Assembly: GCA_900498135.1 (NCBI GenBank)
Contig: LR026961.1
Span: forward strand, 3,704,011-3,768,010
DNA length: 64,000 nt
Direction: 5' to 3'
From: an uncultured Desulfatiglans sp.
GTDB taxonomy: Bacteria > Desulfobacterota > DSM-4660 > Desulfatiglandales > Desulfatiglandaceae
The translations under genes were made by a program, and so were the position numbers. The stretch's first letter is position 1. Every line of letters starts with the position of its first letter. Positions 61,512 through 64,000 of this stretch are shown in pieces. Below the pieces are notes generated by a model. The model did not search any database and was not told the origin of the DNA. It worked only from the letters and a program-made list of their open reading frames with translations.

Positions 61512-63477
61512 AGACGGTCATCCGCAGCACAAAATGGGTTTGCTCCGCCCCGCTGTCCACGAAACGGCGGGTCTGTTTTTCGACAACAGGGTTTCCGAAG
61601 AGGGGCGATGTTTCCAGCGCCGCCAGGTAGGCGCTCAGACGGATATCGAGGCTACGTTCCTCCCCGGACAGGATGCCCTCGATGACGGCGATCTTGACCA
61701 CCGGAGAAGGATCCTGGGCCGGACCCTTCTTGGCATCGGGGGGCGCGGCCTGGTCCGGGGGGGTCTCGTCCGAGTAGGCGAACCGGACCAGTTGGATGTG
61801 CCCGGGGGTCTTGGCTGCGAGTTCGTTCAGGATGGATAGGAGGGCATAGCGTTCCGAAAAATCGAGGAGTTGTTTGCGCTCTGCCTGGACCTTTTGCGCC
61901 AGATCGAGCAGGATGGCCCGGTTCACCCTCGGAGTGCGGCGGTTCAGCTCGGCCTCGAGGCGGGCGATCTCTGAGTGCCGCTGTTCGATCACATGCTCCT
62001 GCCAGAACAGGAGGCCAAGCCCCAAGGCGACGGCAGCCAGAAAGACGGCGAAAATGGCCCGGTTAAGTAGGCTGATCCGGGCGGTTTTTTCTCTGTCGAG
62101 ATGCGTTTCGAAGAGATTCGGGGTTTTCTGGGTCGGCATGGCGGCAGCGAGAACGGAGCTCGAACGACCGAATGCCCCGGGGTCGGCTGGGGGGGGCGTG
62201 CGCCATGTCAGCGCGCCTTGGAGGCGTTCCGGGTCGATAGGCTCGACCGGGATTCCAAGGTGCTCCTGAATGGTTCTCAGGAGGGGTTCGTAATGGGTAA
62301 TCTCTCCGACGGTAAAAACCTTTTCCACCCGGTGGGTGCCGGTGCTCTGCGCAAAATGGCTGAAGCTCAGTTCGGCCTGGCGCACCAGGCGCTCGATAGG
62401 AGGGGTGACAATCCTCAGGATGTCCCCCGCCGCGAAGGGTGCCTCCGCGGGCCCTGATTCATGAGCATAGGGGGATGGGGTCAGCAGGGAAAGCATTCTC
62501 CGGCCGTGAGTCCTGCCGAACTCCAAGGCCTCCTCTCCCAGGGTGAGGCTGTCCTTGTCCCGCTCGAGGGAGAGGCGCGGGGCCGCAGTCCCCTCCTGGA
62601 TGCCGCTTGCCATCAAGGCTTCGAAGAAGCTTTGCATGCCGGTCCGGACCGAGCGGGTGAAGACCAGTCGTTGGCTGGAAAAGATGCTGATGCAGGAGCC
62701 TGCCTCCCCGACATGCAGCAGGCCGAGGAGACCGCCGGCCTCTTCGGCCGGCATGATCTGGATCATGTTCTGGAGGGCGAAGGGAGGCAGGGTCACCCCG
62801 TCCAGAGGGAACCCGGCCCGCGAAAAGCGGGCCTTGAGGCTGTTGACTTCGCTCCGGGGCAGCGTGTAGGCGAGGACCTCGGTCTTCGGAATGCCTCCTT
62901 CCGCTGTTTGGCCGAGGATCTCGTAATCGAAAAGGGTCTCGCGGTCATCGAAGCTCACGACCTTCCGCAGGCCCCAATAAACGGCCTGGGTCAGGCGTCT
63001 GCGGGTCAGACGCGGCACCTGCAGACGGCGGATGTCGCAGGTGCTGGGTTCAAGAAGGGCCCAAATGGACACCCGCCGCTCGCTGCCGCAGAAGGCGTTC
63101 AAAGTCTCCCGCAGCCGGCGCTGGGCGGCGGCGCCTGTCGGGTCTTTCGCCCCGGTTTCGAGCGCTGTCTCGAGATAGTCGAGGACCTCCCACGAGCCTG
63201 GGATGCCGCTCTTGAGCTTTCGGAGCTTAAAGAGCCGGAGGTGGGTGTGCGTCATCTCGACGCCGACGAAGAGCCGCTTTTTGGCGGGCAGAAGGCCCTT
63301 GAAGAAGGAGGAAGGGCGGGGGCGCCCAGACGACGGCCTGCCCTCATAAGAGGGAGCCTGGCTGATATCCGTTTCCGTGCGGGCAGAGGTTGACTCTGCC
63401 TGGGGGGACAACGGGGTGTCTTTGCCTCCCAAAAGGACCTCCGGATGGTTTCGTTTGTAAGTATGAGATTTGAACAT
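61492..63477 (-). CDS. PilM-PilN fusion (MshI-like)
   Basis: A 661-residue protein joining two alignment-complex subunits usually encoded separately. After an 65-residue Ser/Pro-rich tail, residues about 68-430 resemble the actin-like PilM (KRLFVGVEMTHTHLRLFKLR, VSIWALLEPSTCDIRRLQVP, GLLGLLHVGEAGSCISIFSS, KVFTVGEITHYEPLLRTIQE). A membrane helix (NRAIFAVFLAAVALGLGLLF) follows at about residue 480, with a coiled coil and PilN-like periplasmic domain ending FVLRMTVYGPKSL. The fused layout is known in MshI-type systems. No good ribosome site precedes ATG 63477, so the start may be further inside. Confidence 0.8.
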   Translation of the reverse strand: MFKSHTYKRNHPEVLLGGKDTPLSPQAESTSARTETDISQAPSYEGRPSSGRPRPSSFFKGLLPAKKRLFVGVEMTHTHLRLFKLRKLKSGIPGSWEVLDYLETALETGAKDPTGAAAQRRLRETLNAFCGSERRVSIWALLEPSTCDIRRLQVPRLTRRRLTQAVYWGLRKVVSFDDRETLFDYEILGQTAEGGIPKTEVLAYTLPRSEVNSLKARFSRAGFPLDGVTLPPFALQNMIQIMPAEEAGGLLGLLHVGEAGSCISIFSSQRLVFTRSVRTGMQSFFEALMASGIQEGTAAPRLSLERDKDSLTLGEEALEFGRTHGRRMLSLLTPSPYAHESGPAEAPFAAGDILRIVTPPIERLVRQAELSFSHFAQSTGTHRVEKVFTVGEITHYEPLLRTIQEHLGIPVEPIDPERLQGALTWRTPPPADPGAFGRSSSVLAAAMPTQKTPNLFETHLDREKTARISLLNRAIFAVFLAAVALGLGLLFWQEHVIEQRHSEIARLEAELNRRTPRVNRAILLDLAQKVQAERKQLLDFSERYALLSILNELAAKTPGHIQLVRFAYSDETPPDQAAPPDAKKGPAQDPSPVVKIAVIEGILSGEERSLDIRLSAYLAALETSPLFGNPVVEKQTRRFVDSGAEQTHFVLRMTVYGPKSL

Positions 63478-63692
63478 GAAGACAAGAGCGAAGCTATACT
63501 AGAGAAAACTGCGGATTATGTAAAGTGAAAAACCCCGTTGATGCGCCTTTCTGCGAAAAAAAGCGGTATTCTGTCCTACACCGGTCGATATGTTCAAGAT
63601 TCTTGTTAATGGGTTTTTCAGTTTGGTGCAGATAAATCGATGAAAGGGGGTGGGATTTTCGAGATGAACTCTAAACATTTTGAAGGGAAAAG

Positions 63693-64000
63693 TCATTTCT
63701 CGATATTTGAACGAGATTCATAATCATTCGTTTGCCTTAGGTTCAGGCCGGCGCGCGCCTTGGCAAGATTTTCGCTCGCCGTGACATAGAATGTTGGGCT
63801 TGTCTCGATGGCTTGTTCGAAGGCATGCATGGCCTTTTCATAATCACCCTTTTCAAGGTGGACGCAGCCGAGATTATTCCAGGCCTGGGCTTCGCCACCG
63901 GCCTTTTTGAAGGCCTGGAGGGCCTCCTCCTCGTTTCCCGCCCTTGCCAATGCCACGCCGAGGTTGTTGTAAACCCGGTCATGGGCATACCCGTTTTCTA
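63693..64000 (-). CDS. TPR-repeat protein, C-terminal part (runs off the window)
   Basis: At least 102 residues of tetratricopeptide repeats: HDRVYNNLGVALARAGNEEE, ALQAFKKAGGEAQAWNNLGC, VHLEKGDYEKAMHAFEQAIE, then SPTFYVTASENLAKARAGLN. Two clear TPR units of about 34 residues are present and the frame is open at the window edge. TPR proteins (PilF/MshN/TadD type) commonly precede pilus assembly operons, and this one lies 215 bases upstream of the PilM-PilN gene, so it is probably part of the cluster. Confidence 0.75.
   Translation of the reverse strand, partial: ENGYAHDRVYNNLGVALARAGNEEEALQAFKKAGGEAQAWNNLGCVHLEKGDYEKAMHAFEQAIETSPTFYVTASENLAKARAGLNLRQTNDYESRSNIEK

Noticed and set aside
1-64000. 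CRISPR arrays, tRNA, rRNA genes and intact insertion sequences
   Set aside because: No regularly spaced direct repeats, cloverleaf-like segments, rRNA motifs or transposase genes were recognised on either strand. Short tRNAs could be missed by eye.

Overview
The window looks like chromosome of an anaerobic, sulfate-reducing or syntrophic Desulfobacterota (deltaproteobacterial) organism with high GC. The grounds are a MetF/MetV + long HdrA + MvhD electron-transfer operon with two in-frame UGA codons that read as selenocysteine, a Mop-type molybdenum hydroxylase without an FAD domain, a fused pair of 'rSAM/selenodomain-associated' glycosyltransferases, and many sigma-54 (NtrC-type) activators. 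No rRNA, tRNA, CRISPR array or intact insertion sequence was seen.

Layout. 0-5.6 kb: a TVP38/DedA-like membrane protein, a decayed glucokinase gene, a BioB-like radical SAM enzyme and a three-gene NitT/TauT-type ABC importer. 6-12 kb: a sterol-desaturase-like membrane enzyme, the glycosyltransferase fusion, a DUF3795 protein, and a metal/metalloid export cluster (ArsR repressor, permease, DUF2703, mini-thioredoxin, small conserved protein). 12-17.5 kb: the molybdenum hydroxylase and an FMN-dependent oxidoreductase, separated by repeat-rich spacers. 17.5-23.3 kb: a complete RND efflux pump. 23.9-33 kb: housekeeping (serS, a PBP-like transpeptidase, glmS, acyltransferase, M20 peptidase, an ACT-repeat protein).

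33-42 kb is the most informative block: a co-directional minus-strand run of pseudo-receiver, MetF homologue, HdrA of about 1,480 residues (HdrA with a GltD/NfnB-like module inserted, followed by a second HdrA), MvhD, MetV, MetF and a response regulator. I infer a soluble complex linking methylene-tetrahydrofolate reduction/oxidation to NAD(P)H, ferredoxin and thiol/disulfide pools. Just upstream lie an NtrC-family activator and two histidine kinases, and a sigma-54 promoter-like sequence precedes the operon, so the operon probably has its own dedicated control circuit.

47-64 kb holds a membrane class III nucleotide cyclase and a type IV pilus / MSHA-like secretion cluster. On the minus strand are TPR protein, PilM-PilN fusion, PilO, PilP/MshK-like protein, secretin, ATPase, PilC/GspF, a membrane-anchored sigma-54 activator and the major pilin. 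A convergent plus-strand operon holds four minor-pilin genes. Sigma-54 promoter-like sequences precede both pilin units.

Two intergenic repeat families run through the window. One is a MITE-like element of about 140-280 bp with TTTCCATCCGGAAAT-type inverted ends: two compact copies of about 140 bp, a 174-bp copy with a duplicated end, a 279-bp copy with an insert, and a fragment. The other is a REP-like element of about 90 bp ending in GGTCCGACCC (5 copies). Two copies of the second family overlap gene ends and supply the stop codons.
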